A stretch of DNA of 37,179 nucleotides, taken from an uncultured Cytophagales bacterium. Its GTDB lineage: Bacteria > Bacteroidota > Bacteroidia > Cytophagales > UBA9547. Below, in pieces: positions 1 through 9,142 of the stretch. The notes under the pieces were generated by a model that saw only the letters and a program-made list of their open reading frames with translations, was not told the DNA's origin and searched no databases. The number at the start of each line of letters is the position of its first letter. Positions within the stretch are counted from its first letter, which is position 1. Made by a program: the position numbers and the translations under genes. The DNA is taken from assembly GCA_945957555.1 (NCBI GenBank), contig CAMFLX010000032.1:1-37179 (forward strand). The letters are read 5' to 3'.

Positions 1-613
1 TTTCTAAAATTACGTCCCTTAAAAGTTTTGAAATGTAAATATTTTGATCAAATTTAGAAATGTAAAATAGATCAAATTTACTTTCATTAATAAAATAAAT
101 TTCCTTCGATCTTAAATATGATTTCGGATCATGTTCTAGACAAAATTGTATATAAGTTTCATAGTTTCTAAATACTAACATATCATCAGTGATATGTTGC
201 ATAGGTATAGCAAACCTTGATTTCTCAAAATCTACTAAAGTCCTCATATCTGAAACTAGATGTAACCATTCATAACCTTCAATAACCGTATTTTTATGAT
301 TTAATTTGACATCAAAAAATTGACATTCGACTAAGTTGTATTGTAATAATAATTCTTTAAATCTTTTGCTGATCAACATATCAGATGTAGAAGATCCAGC
401 TGTTACACTTATTACATCAGTGAGTTTAGATCTTGACTTTATTTTAATAGAATCAAAATTTGGTACAAATGGAATTCGCGTTCCCTTATAGTAAGAAATA
501 TTACTAACACTCAATGGTGAGTCATAATCATACGGTTCTAACATTTCTTCTGATTGAGGGAAATTGGCACCTGTTTCGCTAGTAGCTACAGCTTCGTCAA
601 TAATATAATACAT
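1..613 (-). CDS. Imm11 (DUF1629)-like immunity protein, 3' end cut by window edge
   Basis: About 204 residues are readable from ATG at 613 to the window edge, and the frame is still open at position 2. The middle has the Imm11 pattern as I know it: a DVIS stretch, then an SKRFKELLLQYNL segment with QFFDVKL after it, then a hydrophobic strand and VDFEKSRF, then an IFR-like motif (VFRNYET) and a run ending in YISKLLRDVI. Imm11 proteins are cytoplasmic antidotes to polymorphic toxins, often nucleases. No toxin gene is visible; the only ORF upstream on the same strand is a 46-residue one ending 10 nt before this start. There is no purine-rich ribosome site, which is normal in this phylum. It could instead be an unrelated DUF1629 protein without a toxin partner. 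The family call is by eye. Confidence 0.62.
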   Translation of the reverse strand, partial: MYYIIDEAVATSETGANFPQSEEMLEPYDYDSPLSVSNISYYKGTRIPFVPNFDSIKIKSRSKLTDVISVTAGSSTSDMLISKRFKELLLQYNLVECQFFDVKLNHKNTVIEGYEWLHLVSDMRTLVDFEKSRFAIPMQHITDDMLVFRNYETYIQFCLEHDPKSYLRSKEIYFINESKFDLFYISKFDQNIYISKLLRDVILE

Positions 614-623
614 AATAAAGCAT

Positions 624-764
624 TTAAGGAGTAAATTCACCCAATTCTAATACCTTGTAATCAGTGCTCCTGTTATCTATCTGATTTCTCTCATACAAAA
701 ATAAACTCCAATAGTACAAACATGCCTGCCACAAATCATTCTCAATATTACTACTAAATTCCAT
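624..764 (-). CDS. Small ORF (46 aa) upstream of the Imm11-like gene, possible toxin fragment
   Basis: ATG at 764 runs to TAA at 624-626, ten bases before the Imm11-like start. The product is rich in aromatic residues (LWQACLYYWSLFLYERNQ) and ends in ELGEFTP. An in-frame stop lies directly before the ATG, so it is not the continuation of a longer open frame here. I do not recognise the family. Its position just upstream of an immunity-type gene would fit the last residues of a degraded toxin or an orphan toxin cassette, but it could be a chance ORF. Confidence 0.3.
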   Translation of the reverse strand: MEFSSNIENDLWQACLYYWSLFLYERNQIDNRSTDYKVLELGEFTP

Positions 765-792
765 TTAGAAAAAACAGTATAATTTACCTCAT

Positions 793-832
793 AAAAAAGG
801 GGATTCAGTATGTTACCAAATCCCCTTTTCTT
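793..832 (-). terminator. Rho-independent terminator of the CBM9/GSDH gene
   Basis: An 11-bp perfect stem (795-805 with 819-829, AAAAGGGGATT against its complement) and a 13-nt loop lie 16-50 nt past the stop codon at 849. Read on the minus strand the stem is followed by a T run. The plus strand also has T-rich flanks, so it may work in both directions. Confidence 0.8.
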
Positions 833-848
833 AAAAAGCCTGAAAGCC

Positions 849-3800
849 TTATTCTTTAACGATTTTCAGACGTTGTGCTTTACCGTTTTGTTTAAACTCT
901 AAAATATAGACACCTTTTGCAAGCTGAGTACCAACGATTGACTCCTTCTTGGCCAAAACACTATGTGTTTCTACTACCGCACCCATAAGGTTTCTGATCA
1001 CGATACCTTCAATTTGGGTATCTGCACTAGGTGCTACGATATGGAAACCTGTACTTGATGGATTTGGATATACCAAGACCTCTTCAGTACCAGATACTTC
1101 TTCAATGTCAGAGAGTATGGGTTTCTTTATCAAAAGTAGCTGTGGCGCTTTGCCAGAGCTGTTCTCTTTGGAATGGAAAATAACCCTAGGGAACAAGTCC
1201 CTGGTATTGATCAACACAAAAGTAACCAAGGTCTGGTTGGCCGCTTGTGCCTGTTTGATGTATGAAGTCACATCAAAGAAATAGTCCTTGCCTGTAGTAC
1301 CGTTATTGGTAACAGAAAGCGTATCTAGGAAAGTAGCACTTGCTACAGGTCTGGTTTTCCAAGTCACGGTGTTTTCATTCCAAGTTGTATTTGTGGATGT
1401 ATACACTGCCACTTGAATCTTGCTACCAGTCGTAAACTCTGTAGGCTCTATGCCCCCAAAGAGCTTAAGTTTTGCAGAACTGATTTCAGAGGTATAACCA
1501 GAGATGTCGAATCGTACCAAAACTCTTCTGTTGGGTCCTAAATTGTAGATCTTTGAAACCAATTGTGTCGGATTCGTCGCACCAAAGGCAACGGTAGAAT
1601 CGGCAGCGGTAAGTTTGCCATCTTGCACGTAGGCATCAGCCACAGTGGTGAATAGGGAACTGTCTGGAGTAAACGGCACATATATGGCAGTATATGTAGT
1701 GTTGCTGGTAGGGGTAGAAATGATCTGGTCATCAGGACCGCCTTGTGACCAGCTATCAAACTTGTAGTTCACATTGTTGAGCATCTGAGGAGAAATTGGC
1801 TTCAGACGTCTTTGTAGATTTTGCACAGATAAAATGCTCCTTGGACCTGTATATATCTGATCATCCACACTGATCTTAAGACCTGTAGGTTGTGTCTGAA
1901 AAGTCAAAGTAGACTTTAGTGGACGCAACTCTATGGTAGCAGTATCTTTTAGCCCTTTGGAATCTGCAACAATAAGTTTCAACACATACCATACCGTATC
2001 GCTAGTTTCTCCAATGGTAGGAATGGTGATGGATCCTGAACTCTGACCTGTCAATATAGCTGGGCCATCGTGTGTATGGGTATTGTGGTGGAAATCCAAG
2101 TACCAAGTAAAGGTAGTTGCTGGCAAAGTACCATCTTCTGCATCTGTACCCGCACCTGAAAAGGTAAAAGTATCACCAGCTTTGTACAAGGTACCGTTGC
2201 TTGGCGAGGTGATGGACGCTACCGGCTGAGTGTTTTTGGGACCAATGGTGATCTTGGCAATATTACTCAATACAGAACCAGCCGCATTAGTTACAGAAAC
2301 AGTATAGCTTCCGGAATCGCTTTGCGTAGTGGCGCTAATTGTGAAACTTGCAGATGTTGCATTAGGAATATTAACCCCGCTTTTCTTCCATTGGTAAGTG
2401 AAGGGCTCAGACCCTGTAGCTACTACTGTTAAAGTAAGCGGCTGTGTTTCAAATACCGTTTGTGTCAAAGGCTGTGTTACGATTTCAGGCTCTGCGGTCC
2501 CAGAAAAAACAATTTTGTATATGGAGGAATTATCTCTGCTCAGGTAATACAAATTACCGTCGCTTGCCACGTCTACTACCACAGGAGAACCTGCTAGGCC
2601 TTTGTAAAATTTAGACATTTTGCCAGTGCTGGGATCTATATAGTTCATCCAGTTGCTACAATAATCCATGAAGAAATACTTGTTTTTATACTTGGATGGA
2701 TAATTGGTAGTGGTAGGTGCAAAAAAGCAACCTCCTGTAATGGCACAGCCTGTAGTATCCGTAGTGCTATGCACATAAGTATATAATGGGTTTGCAAAAG
2801 CCGTATTCGTAGACATACCTTCCGCAGTAGGCCAACCGTAGTTTTTACCACCTGCAGTTGCATCATCTATTTCTTCCCACATATCTTGCCCGACGTCATT
2901 GATCAAAAGCTGACCTGTGGTCGGGTGTACATCAAAGGTAAATGGGTTACGCACACCATATGCCCAAACCCTTTTTCTTTGCTCTGTAGCTGTTGGGCTG
3001 TAAAATGGATTATCAGTAGGTGCTGAACCATCAGGGTTTACTCTTAAGATTTTGCCATGGTAGGTATCAAGATTTTGGGCATTGGCCGAAGTGTGATTAT
3101 CACCCACGGCAATGTACAGTTTTCCATCCTTACCGAAATTCATGGCCCCCCCGTTATGGTTGATGGCCGAAGAAAGAGGATCAAGTTCTAAAATAATGGT
3201 TTCATCACCGCTCATGACCACATCGCCCATAAGCATAAACCTGCTCACTCTATTATGCTTACCACCTGAAGCGGTAGTGTAGTACAAGTAGACATAACCG
3301 TTGGTAGCGAAGTTCGGATCTAGTGTGATCCCCAACAAGCCTCTTTCTGTATAAGTACCATCGCTGGTCAAATCTACAGTGAGAGATACTGCAGCGGTGG
3401 GTAGTAAAGCACCGTTTTTAATCACTCTTAGTTTACCTGTTTGTTCGCAAACCAAAATTCTGCCATCGGGCACACATACCATTGCTGTAGGGTTGGTAAG
3501 TCCGTTAGCAACCAATACATTAGTAAATATATTATTTACCTGAGTGGTGGTATTTACCAATGTAAGCTTACCAAAGTATGAGGCATTCTTATAGGCTTGG
3601 TTTTTATCAGTGCCTGCGATCACTTCTGAACCGATGAAGCTTTCTCTGGAAGTACCTCCGTCATTATCACAATAGGCCATTGCAAAACCCATTACTTTAC
3701 CTTCAGCTAAAACAGCCTTAGGATTATTTGCTGCTCCGTATACAAATTTATCAGTATACACATCAAAAGCCGCTTCCCAAGTATATACATTGCCTACAGC

Positions 3801-4286
3801 TGTTCTCTTCACCGTAAGGTTCGAGTTTACCAATTTCGGATTACCATCTGTACCAATATCTACTGCATCATAAAACTTAGAGATATGGTAGGCAAAAGCA
3901 TTGTAATTGTTTTGATGATCGCCTCCTGATCTGTCTTCATCCAGAAAAATCTCCCAAGTATCGTCCTCCCAATAATTAGAGAGCGGATCGGCATAGTTGT
4001 CATTCAACACATCATCAGTGATTTCTCCTAACACATACAATTTGTTTGCATCCCAAGATATTTTGAATTTTCCAGAGAAGTCTGCAGCATTTGGTGCTGC
4101 ACCCAACCATAATTGATCCACGACATACCAGTTGGCACCAGTCCAACAGGCATCATTGCCTATCCCATCTATTGTGGGTGCGGTAGCTGCTTTGGGCGCT
4201 TGATAGTCGCCACTCTGTGCATAGCCCATAGACCATAGCAATGCGAACGCTAGCACCATGATTATACTCCTCATACCTCTAATCAT
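849..4286 (-). CDS. Secreted CBM9-like / PQQ glucose-sorbosone dehydrogenase-like protein with T9SS type A sorting domain
   Basis: 1145 residues. A signal peptide ends near GYA at residue 23. Residues 33-245 look like a CBM9-type sugar-binding domain (IDGIGNDACW opening). Residues 252-598 form a glucose/sorbosone dehydrogenase beta-propeller, with RGLLGITLDPNF, INHNGGAMNFGKDGKLY and VGQDMWEEID as family landmarks. An Ig-like domain (598-680), a PKD-like domain (682-785), a short repeat-like domain (790-880) and a DNRLRE-type domain (882-1057, opening DAYVQDGK) follow. Residues 1065-1145 are a T9SS type A domain starting VYPNPSS and ending with a basic, valine-containing strand (KIVKE). The protein should be exported by the Sec system and then by the T9SS to the cell surface or medium, and probably oxidises or binds a sugar derivative. 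PQQ use is a family expectation; no PQQ genes are seen here. The next gene upstream, in the same direction, is a GH74 xyloglucanase. Confidence 0.88.
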   Translation of the reverse strand: MIRGMRSIIMVLAFALLWSMGYAQSGDYQAPKAATAPTIDGIGNDACWTGANWYVVDQLWLGAAPNAADFSGKFKISWDANKLYVLGEITDDVLNDNYADPLSNYWEDDTWEIFLDEDRSGGDHQNNYNAFAYHISKFYDAVDIGTDGNPKLVNSNLTVKRTAVGNVYTWEAAFDVYTDKFVYGAANNPKAVLAEGKVMGFAMAYCDNDGGTSRESFIGSEVIAGTDKNQAYKNASYFGKLTLVNTTTQVNNIFTNVLVANGLTNPTAMVCVPDGRILVCEQTGKLRVIKNGALLPTAAVSLTVDLTSDGTYTERGLLGITLDPNFATNGYVYLYYTTASGGKHNRVSRFMLMGDVVMSGDETIILELDPLSSAINHNGGAMNFGKDGKLYIAVGDNHTSANAQNLDTYHGKILRVNPDGSAPTDNPFYSPTATEQRKRVWAYGVRNPFTFDVHPTTGQLLINDVGQDMWEEIDDATAGGKNYGWPTAEGMSTNTAFANPLYTYVHSTTDTTGCAITGGCFFAPTTTNYPSKYKNKYFFMDYCSNWMNYIDPSTGKMSKFYKGLAGSPVVVDVASDGNLYYLSRDNSSIYKIVFSGTAEPEIVTQPLTQTVFETQPLTLTVVATGSEPFTYQWKKSGVNIPNATSASFTISATTQSDSGSYTVSVTNAAGSVLSNIAKITIGPKNTQPVASITSPSNGTLYKAGDTFTFSGAGTDAEDGTLPATTFTWYLDFHHNTHTHDGPAILTGQSSGSITIPTIGETSDTVWYVLKLIVADSKGLKDTATIELRPLKSTLTFQTQPTGLKISVDDQIYTGPRSILSVQNLQRRLKPISPQMLNNVNYKFDSWSQGGPDDQIISTPTSNTTYTAIYVPFTPDSSLFTTVADAYVQDGKLTAADSTVAFGATNPTQLVSKIYNLGPNRRVLVRFDISGYTSEISSAKLKLFGGIEPTEFTTGSKIQVAVYTSTNTTWNENTVTWKTRPVASATFLDTLSVTNNGTTGKDYFFDVTSYIKQAQAANQTLVTFVLINTRDLFPRVIFHSKENSSGKAPQLLLIKKPILSDIEEVSGTEEVLVYPNPSSTGFHIVAPSADTQIEGIVIRNLMGAVVETHSVLAKKESIVGTQLAKGVYILEFKQNGKAQRLKIVKE

Positions 4287-4330
4287 AAATCTTTAAATTA
4301 TCTAAATTAATCTCCGTTTACTATAAATTC

Positions 4331-4338
4331 CAAAATTA
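4331..4338 (-). promoter_or_regulatory. -7 box (TAATTTTG) of the CBM9/GSDH gene
   Basis: On the minus strand TAATTTTG matches the Bacteroidota -7 consensus TAnnTTTG. A TTTC lies 20 nt upstream, one base off the -33 consensus. The start codon is 45 nt downstream, giving a leader of about 40 nt. Confidence 0.45.
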
Positions 4339-4403
4339 GTGATTTTTCTTAATATATAGAAATGAGGATCTTTTAGATAGAAATGCCAAATATGATCACT
4401 TAC

Positions 4404-4700
4404 ATACATAGCACAGGCAAATGTCTTAATATAGAACTTAGTCGCCTACTTTGCCATGTAAAATATCATAATGCAGAACTCAATTGCATACATAGCAATG
4501 TCAAATGCCTTGATGTGGAACTCAATCGCATACATAGTAACGTCAAATACCTTAATATACAACTCAATCGTATACTTTGTCATGTAAAATACCCTAATGC
4601 AGAACTCAGTGGCATACTTTGCAATGTTAAATGCCCAAGTTTGTCACTAACCTGCCTACATCGTAATGACAAATGCCTAGTTGTGTCTCGAATAAGATAC
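4404..4700. repeat. Intergenic tandem repeat, about seven units of 42 nt
   Basis: The motif TACATAGCAATG (or TACTTTGCCATG) followed by a CAAATGCC-like stretch and an AACTCAATCGC-like stretch recurs with anchor T at 4405, 4447, 4489, 4531, 4573, 4615 and 4657, an exact 42-nt period, with a decayed eighth copy near 4699. Each unit splits weakly into two 21-nt halves. Because 42 is divisible by three, a 109-codon frame (4383-4712) stays open and reads as a 14-residue repeat, but it has no signal peptide, recognisable domain or convincing start. I treat it as repeat DNA between two cargo genes. Confidence 0.85.
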
Positions 4701-4765
4701 CATACCTACTAGGTAGAATCATAAGTTTTAAATGAATGGTTTCTGGAGAAACCAAATAAAACCAA

Positions 4766-4797
4766 AAGAGCGGCCTAGGAGATCTTAGACCGCTCTT
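4766..4797 (-). terminator. Rho-independent terminator of the GH74 gene
   Basis: A 12-bp stem with one mismatch (4766-4777 with 4786-4797, AAGAGCGG core) and an 8-nt loop lie 25 nt past the stop at 4822. On the minus strand the sequence after the stem is T-rich (TTTTGGTTTTATTTGG). Confidence 0.75.
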
Positions 4798-4821
4798 ACA
4801 GTGTTATGAATGAATTATTTT

Positions 4822-7800
4822 CTAGTCTTTTGTAATTCTAAGCAACTTGCTGCCCCCAGCATGCGATATTTTCAACAGATAAATACCTTTAGGGAGCTCA
4901 GCGCCCAAGGTGGTCATGTCAGTGGCACTGCCATGATCCATGGCTACACCTATTGCATTGTAAAGAACATAGTTAAAACTACCCTTCAACTCTATTTTAG
5001 TAGTGTGGTCAAAAGGATTCGGATATATGGAAAGTTCGCTTCCCATCATTTGATCGTGAATGCCAGTGATCACACCTATGGTCATATTTGCTGTATCGCT
5101 ACAGTTACTTTGTGTGACGGCGATGGCCTTCAAGGTATAATCGCCTGCAGCTAGGTTACTTATGGTAGTAGTATATGGACTTGAATTGTCCTCAATGATC
5201 AGTTGATTGTTATTGTAGAACTGTACTTTGCTAATACCTGTACCCACCACGTTTGCAGTGAAGGTAACAGAGGCTGGACCCGAAAAGGAATTACTTGTAG
5301 GTGAGGTAATGGTCACCACTGGTACAGGACTTACAGTTACGGGAGTTACTGCTGAGGTAGCTTTACAAGTATTACTATTAGTCACCTCTACTGTAAAGCT
5401 ACCACTGCTCGTAGCGGTGTAGCTACTGCTGGTACCTACTTGAGTAGTACCGTTTTTCCAAATATAGGAACTGCCCGTACTGGCTGTAAGGACTACTCTG
5501 CCCCCATCGCAAAAGGTAGTCGCCCCAACTGCTGTAATGCTTGCTGTCGGCAGGGCATTTACAGTAACTGTAATCGCACTTGAAGTAGCAACCGCGTTGG
5601 CATTGTCGTAAGCTTTGGCGGTAATGGTATGTGCGCCCACCGAGGCATTAGTCCATGAGTAGGTATAGCTACTGGTAGTAATGGTCGTCAACAAAGTACT
5701 GCCATCGTAAAATTCTACTTTGGAAATACTGCCATCGCCGTCAGCAGCATTAGCTGTTAAGGTAATGGCAGTACCAGAACAAACACTAATGTTGTTACTT
5801 GGTGCGGTTATGCTTACAGTAGGTGATGCATTGGTACTTGTCTGTAAATCCCCAAGTACGATACCACGGCCAACGGAACTCATATACACACGACCATAAG
5901 TATTCATGTCTCCGATCACAAACTGGCCATTGCCAGGGCCACCATATTCATGGGCGTCATCATTGATTCTTGTCCAAGTAGCACCTTCATCGGTAGATCG
6001 GTGTATGCCTAGCACGCCGCCAACTGTTCCCCAGATGTAAATAGTATGATAACTGGCGCCTATGGCAGCCTTACCCAAACCGACCGCACTACAAGTAGTT
6101 ACGTTTGAAATTTTGGTAAATGAAGTTCCTGAGTTTGTAGAGCGCGTTAGTCCGCCGCTATATAATGCCACCCAGATGTGCCCTTCCTTACCTGGAACAG
6201 TTCTAATGTTCATAGAGCCCCCTGTACCAGGCGAACCAGCACTTGAGAAGTTTGCTCCAGCATCGGTACTCACCAGCATATTGCCTCCAGAACTATTGTA
6301 TGCATAGAATTTATTGGTGTTTACCATGTCTGCAACAGGCACTGCACCTGTTATGCTTAATCCATTTACCGTACTCCATGAGCCACCATTGTTGGTAGAT
6401 CTGTAGGTTGTTCCTGAGGCATCCGGACAGTGGAGTATCACCGTGCCATTGGCTGAAAGCGCAACCCTGCCTTTGGTGCCACTAATGGCAGATGTTTGGG
6501 TCCAGCTGGTTCCTTGATTGGTCGTGTAGTACATTTTCTCGCCAACCCGTACCAAGGTATTAGTGCTTAGCGCTGCGCAAGCTAGGCCAGTAGTCGTACC
6601 CATTCTTGGTGTATGTACTGGAGGAAACTGGGTGATGTCTGTATGTTTAAAACCATCGAAATCGCCAATGACCGAAACCAAAGGCCCTCCGGTAATACTT
6701 ACTATGTCCAAAGGAACTGATTCTTCTATGCCTTTTGCGTTGAATTTCCAAGTTGTCTTAGTAGCATCAACATCGCTACAAGAAAATATACCGTTTCCTG
6801 AGACCACCCAAGCTTCTTTGCTGTTAAATGGATTAAACTCAATACATCCTGCCCAGTGGATAGATTGTCCAGAGATCCAAGTACATCCATTGGGGTCCAA
6901 GGTAATAGAGTTACTACCTACCAAGTCTCTCCAAGAGCTTCCCCCATCGGTACTTAGGTAAAAGCGGTCTCCATATACTGTGGCGTTGCTGGCATCCTTG
7001 TACTGAGAGGAGTAAACATTTATAGAAGACGTAATGAGTCTCTTCGCGTTGTTAGGGTCCACACTGATACCACCAAAGCCAGTAGTAACACCAGATGGGG
7101 TAACATTCGTCCACGTTTTGTTAGCAATATTGTATTTCCAGAGTTGTCCAGTAGCCGGATTATAAGGGCCTTCTTTATCAGCATAAGCAATAAAGAGGTT
7201 TCCATCACTGGCAAGCGTAGCCCTTTGTGGCATATATGAAGTAGGAGCGTTAGAAACCGCAGTAAAAGTGCTTCCTCCGTCGCTACTCATGTAGAAATTG
7301 GTACCCGTTTGTGACACTCCAACAAATATCCTTTGGGTAGCGTTTCCAGTAGTGCCAGTCGTAGGGTCATAAAGCACAAAACTAATTCCATTGGCATTGG
7401 ATGTAGTAGTTACATTCAGTCCAGTTAGTCTAGACCAGCTTGCACCTGAGTTCGTACTTTTGAACAGACCATTAGCCCTAGTACCACAGAGTAGGATAGC
7501 GCCGTTATTAGGATCTACTACAAGTTTTTCCCCATTCTGACGGCCCATACCATTGCCATGTGCTTTGAATTGCGAACTCACATCTGTAAGTGCAAAAGTA
7601 TTGCCATAGTCGCTAGATCGTAAAATGGCAGTTTTTCCCCCATTAAAATAAGAAGTTCCTACCAACATATAGAACTTGCTCGGTGTTTGTGGGTCAATAG
7701 CTATGGATTCTACACCCAGATATCCCGTTTCATTTTCAGAAACCCAATCCGTTAAAGGAGTCCATGTACTGCTAGTAGCATTCCATCTGTATGCACCGCC

Positions 7801-7998
7801 CACATCTGTACGGCAATACATCAAGTTTTGCTCTTTTGTACTGGTTACTATCCCATCCACAAAACCTCCACCGCCAATGAGCACATTGCCCCACTTATAG
7901 GTCTGTGATTGAGCATAAAAAGTACTTAAGAATAATAATAGAATAGGAGAACTAAAGAGTATATTTTTGAAACGTAAGAAGTATATATTTGTCTGCAT
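4822..7998 (-). CDS. Secreted GH74 xyloglucanase with Ig-like domains and T9SS type A sorting domain
   Basis: 1058 residues. A signal peptide covers about residues 1-31. Residues 33-715 are a GH74 double seven-bladed propeller with many Asp-box turns (STDGGSSW, STNNGGSW, STDEGATW). Both family catalytic aspartates appear present: Asp65 in YCRTDVGGAYRW (base) and Asp446 in VIGDFDGF (acid). GH74 enzymes hydrolyse the beta-1,4-glucan backbone of xyloglucan, in endo or reducing-end mode; which mode applies here cannot be told without the exo-loop alignment. Three Ig-like domains follow (725-813, 817-890, 893-975). A T9SS type A domain opens at YPNPFDH (992) and ends with LLRITKD. The product should be cell-surface or released. 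It may work alongside the neighbouring sugar dehydrogenase-like protein on plant cell wall material. Confidence 0.92.
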   Translation of the reverse strand: MQTNIYFLRFKNILFSSPILLLFLSTFYAQSQTYKWGNVLIGGGGFVDGIVTSTKEQNLMYCRTDVGGAYRWNATSSTWTPLTDWVSENETGYLGVESIAIDPQTPSKFYMLVGTSYFNGGKTAILRSSDYGNTFALTDVSSQFKAHGNGMGRQNGEKLVVDPNNGAILLCGTRANGLFKSTNSGASWSRLTGLNVTTTSNANGISFVLYDPTTGTTGNATQRIFVGVSQTGTNFYMSSDGGSTFTAVSNAPTSYMPQRATLASDGNLFIAYADKEGPYNPATGQLWKYNIANKTWTNVTPSGVTTGFGGISVDPNNAKRLITSSINVYSSQYKDASNATVYGDRFYLSTDGGSSWRDLVGSNSITLDPNGCTWISGQSIHWAGCIEFNPFNSKEAWVVSGNGIFSCSDVDATKTTWKFNAKGIEESVPLDIVSITGGPLVSVIGDFDGFKHTDITQFPPVHTPRMGTTTGLACAALSTNTLVRVGEKMYYTTNQGTSWTQTSAISGTKGRVALSANGTVILHCPDASGTTYRSTNNGGSWSTVNGLSITGAVPVADMVNTNKFYAYNSSGGNMLVSTDAGANFSSAGSPGTGGSMNIRTVPGKEGHIWVALYSGGLTRSTNSGTSFTKISNVTTCSAVGLGKAAIGASYHTIYIWGTVGGVLGIHRSTDEGATWTRINDDAHEYGGPGNGQFVIGDMNTYGRVYMSSVGRGIVLGDLQTSTNASPTVSITAPSNNISVCSGTAITLTANAADGDGSISKVEFYDGSTLLTTITTSSYTYSWTNASVGAHTITAKAYDNANAVATSSAITVTVNALPTASITAVGATTFCDGGRVVLTASTGSSYIWKNGTTQVGTSSSYTATSSGSFTVEVTNSNTCKATSAVTPVTVSPVPVVTITSPTSNSFSGPASVTFTANVVGTGISKVQFYNNNQLIIEDNSSPYTTTISNLAAGDYTLKAIAVTQSNCSDTANMTIGVITGIHDQMMGSELSIYPNPFDHTTKIELKGSFNYVLYNAIGVAMDHGSATDMTTLGAELPKGIYLLKISHAGGSKLLRITKD

Positions 7999-8122
7999 AT
8001 AACGTGTGTTTTGAATTTGGATGTTTAATGTATGTTCTAAGTGAATACATGCGAAAAATTAAAATGTTACACTATTTATAGAAATTTTATAAATATTTTA
8101 GGAAGATATTGGAGCTTCAGGT

Positions 8123-9037
8123 TTATAAGTCAGTATAAAGTCCCTTTTTGAGTTTGAATAGATACTTCAGGCTGAGCTCAAAGGACTGAATATTAGTTCT
8201 TCGTTGGTTAATGAAAGGAAAATTGTAGTTGAATATTAATGCAAAATCACCCCACTTGAGCGGAATATTTTGAAAACCAGCCATTACAGAAAACTTCGTC
8301 GCAGTGGTAAGGTTGCCACCCATGAGCAGTTGCCCCCTATAAGACATGTATGCGCCTATATCTGTAGTATTGTAGGTATCTGTTCGTATGTTTTCTTGGC
8401 CATACAAGCTAGTACTCCATTGCTGATTCCAGATAAAGTGCTTTTGTATATATAGGTTGTAGAATCGCTTCCACCGAAAGGACAAATCTTTGGGTTGTAC
8501 CGTAGTATTAAAGGCTTGATTTACCGAGAATCCCAAAACGATGTATTCTGGTCTGTAAAAAACCAAACCAAAGTCTCCGTCTGGTGCCGACGCAAAACCT
8601 TGCGTGTTGCCACTGGTACCACTGTAGGTATAGCCTGCCAGACCTAGGTATGCCCCAGCACCTAGCCAATAGTTCTGGGTAACGCGTAAGTGCCAACCAT
8701 AACTTACATAAAACCTGTTTCTGGTAATATATTCACCTTCATCCTCACCACTAAACTTGAGCCCTAGATTATGCTTGGAGCCTGCGCTGTCTTTGGGACT
8801 TAGATTGAAATTGGCAAAGAATAGCTTGTTGTTGACCTTGTCAAATGCGCCTAAATATCTTTGGTAGTTCAATTGTACCTCTGTATGCCCATCTATATTA
8901 CTCATGGCTGGGTTATAGGTTCTGATCACATTGAAAACTTGACTTTGATGTGCTGGATACTGACTGTACTGGGCATAAATACTCGCATGGGTTGCGTATA
9001 AAACCCAGATCATGATATATGTCAGCAGTTCTTTCAA
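8123..9037 (-). CDS. PorP/SprF-family type IX secretion membrane protein
   Basis: 304 residues. The mature protein begins YSQYPAHQSQVFNVIRTYNPAMSN, the family's usual opening (a few residues after the signal peptide, then NPA), and the rest is amphipathic beta-strand sequence ending in a YLFKL strand, as in an outer-membrane barrel. The TTG start at 9037 is preferred over ATG at 9013 because it supplies the lysine needed for a credible signal peptide (MKELLTYIMIWVLYATHASIYAQ); the shorter form would lack a charged n-region. In Flavobacterium, SprF is needed for export of SprB, a type B cargo; PorP homologues accompany PorK/L/M/N. The gene is divergent from an ECF sigma operon that encodes two proteins with type B-like C-termini, so it may be their outer-membrane partner. 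Confidence 0.85.
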   Translation of the reverse strand: MKELLTYIMIWVLYATHASIYAQYSQYPAHQSQVFNVIRTYNPAMSNIDGHTEVQLNYQRYLGAFDKVNNKLFFANFNLSPKDSAGSKHNLGLKFSGEDEGEYITRNRFYVSYGWHLRVTQNYWLGAGAYLGLAGYTYSGTSGNTQGFASAPDGDFGLVFYRPEYIVLGFSVNQAFNTTVQPKDLSFRWKRFYNLYIQKHFIWNQQWSTSLYGQENIRTDTYNTTDIGAYMSYRGQLLMGGNLTTATKFSVMAGFQNIPLKWGDFALIFNYNFPFINQRRTNIQSFELSLKYLFKLKKGLYTDL

Positions 9038-9142
9038 TTTAATCTATTCCTAACACAACATTACACAAAAAAAACTTTTAATATATAAATTTTATACATT
9101 TAATGTAACTTAAGCGCCCAAACGTTGTATTGACAATAAATA

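Noticed and set aside
4383-4712. 109-codon plus-strand frame as a protein gene
   Set aside because: It is open only because the 42-nt repeat is divisible by three; no signal peptide, domain or start signal supports it.
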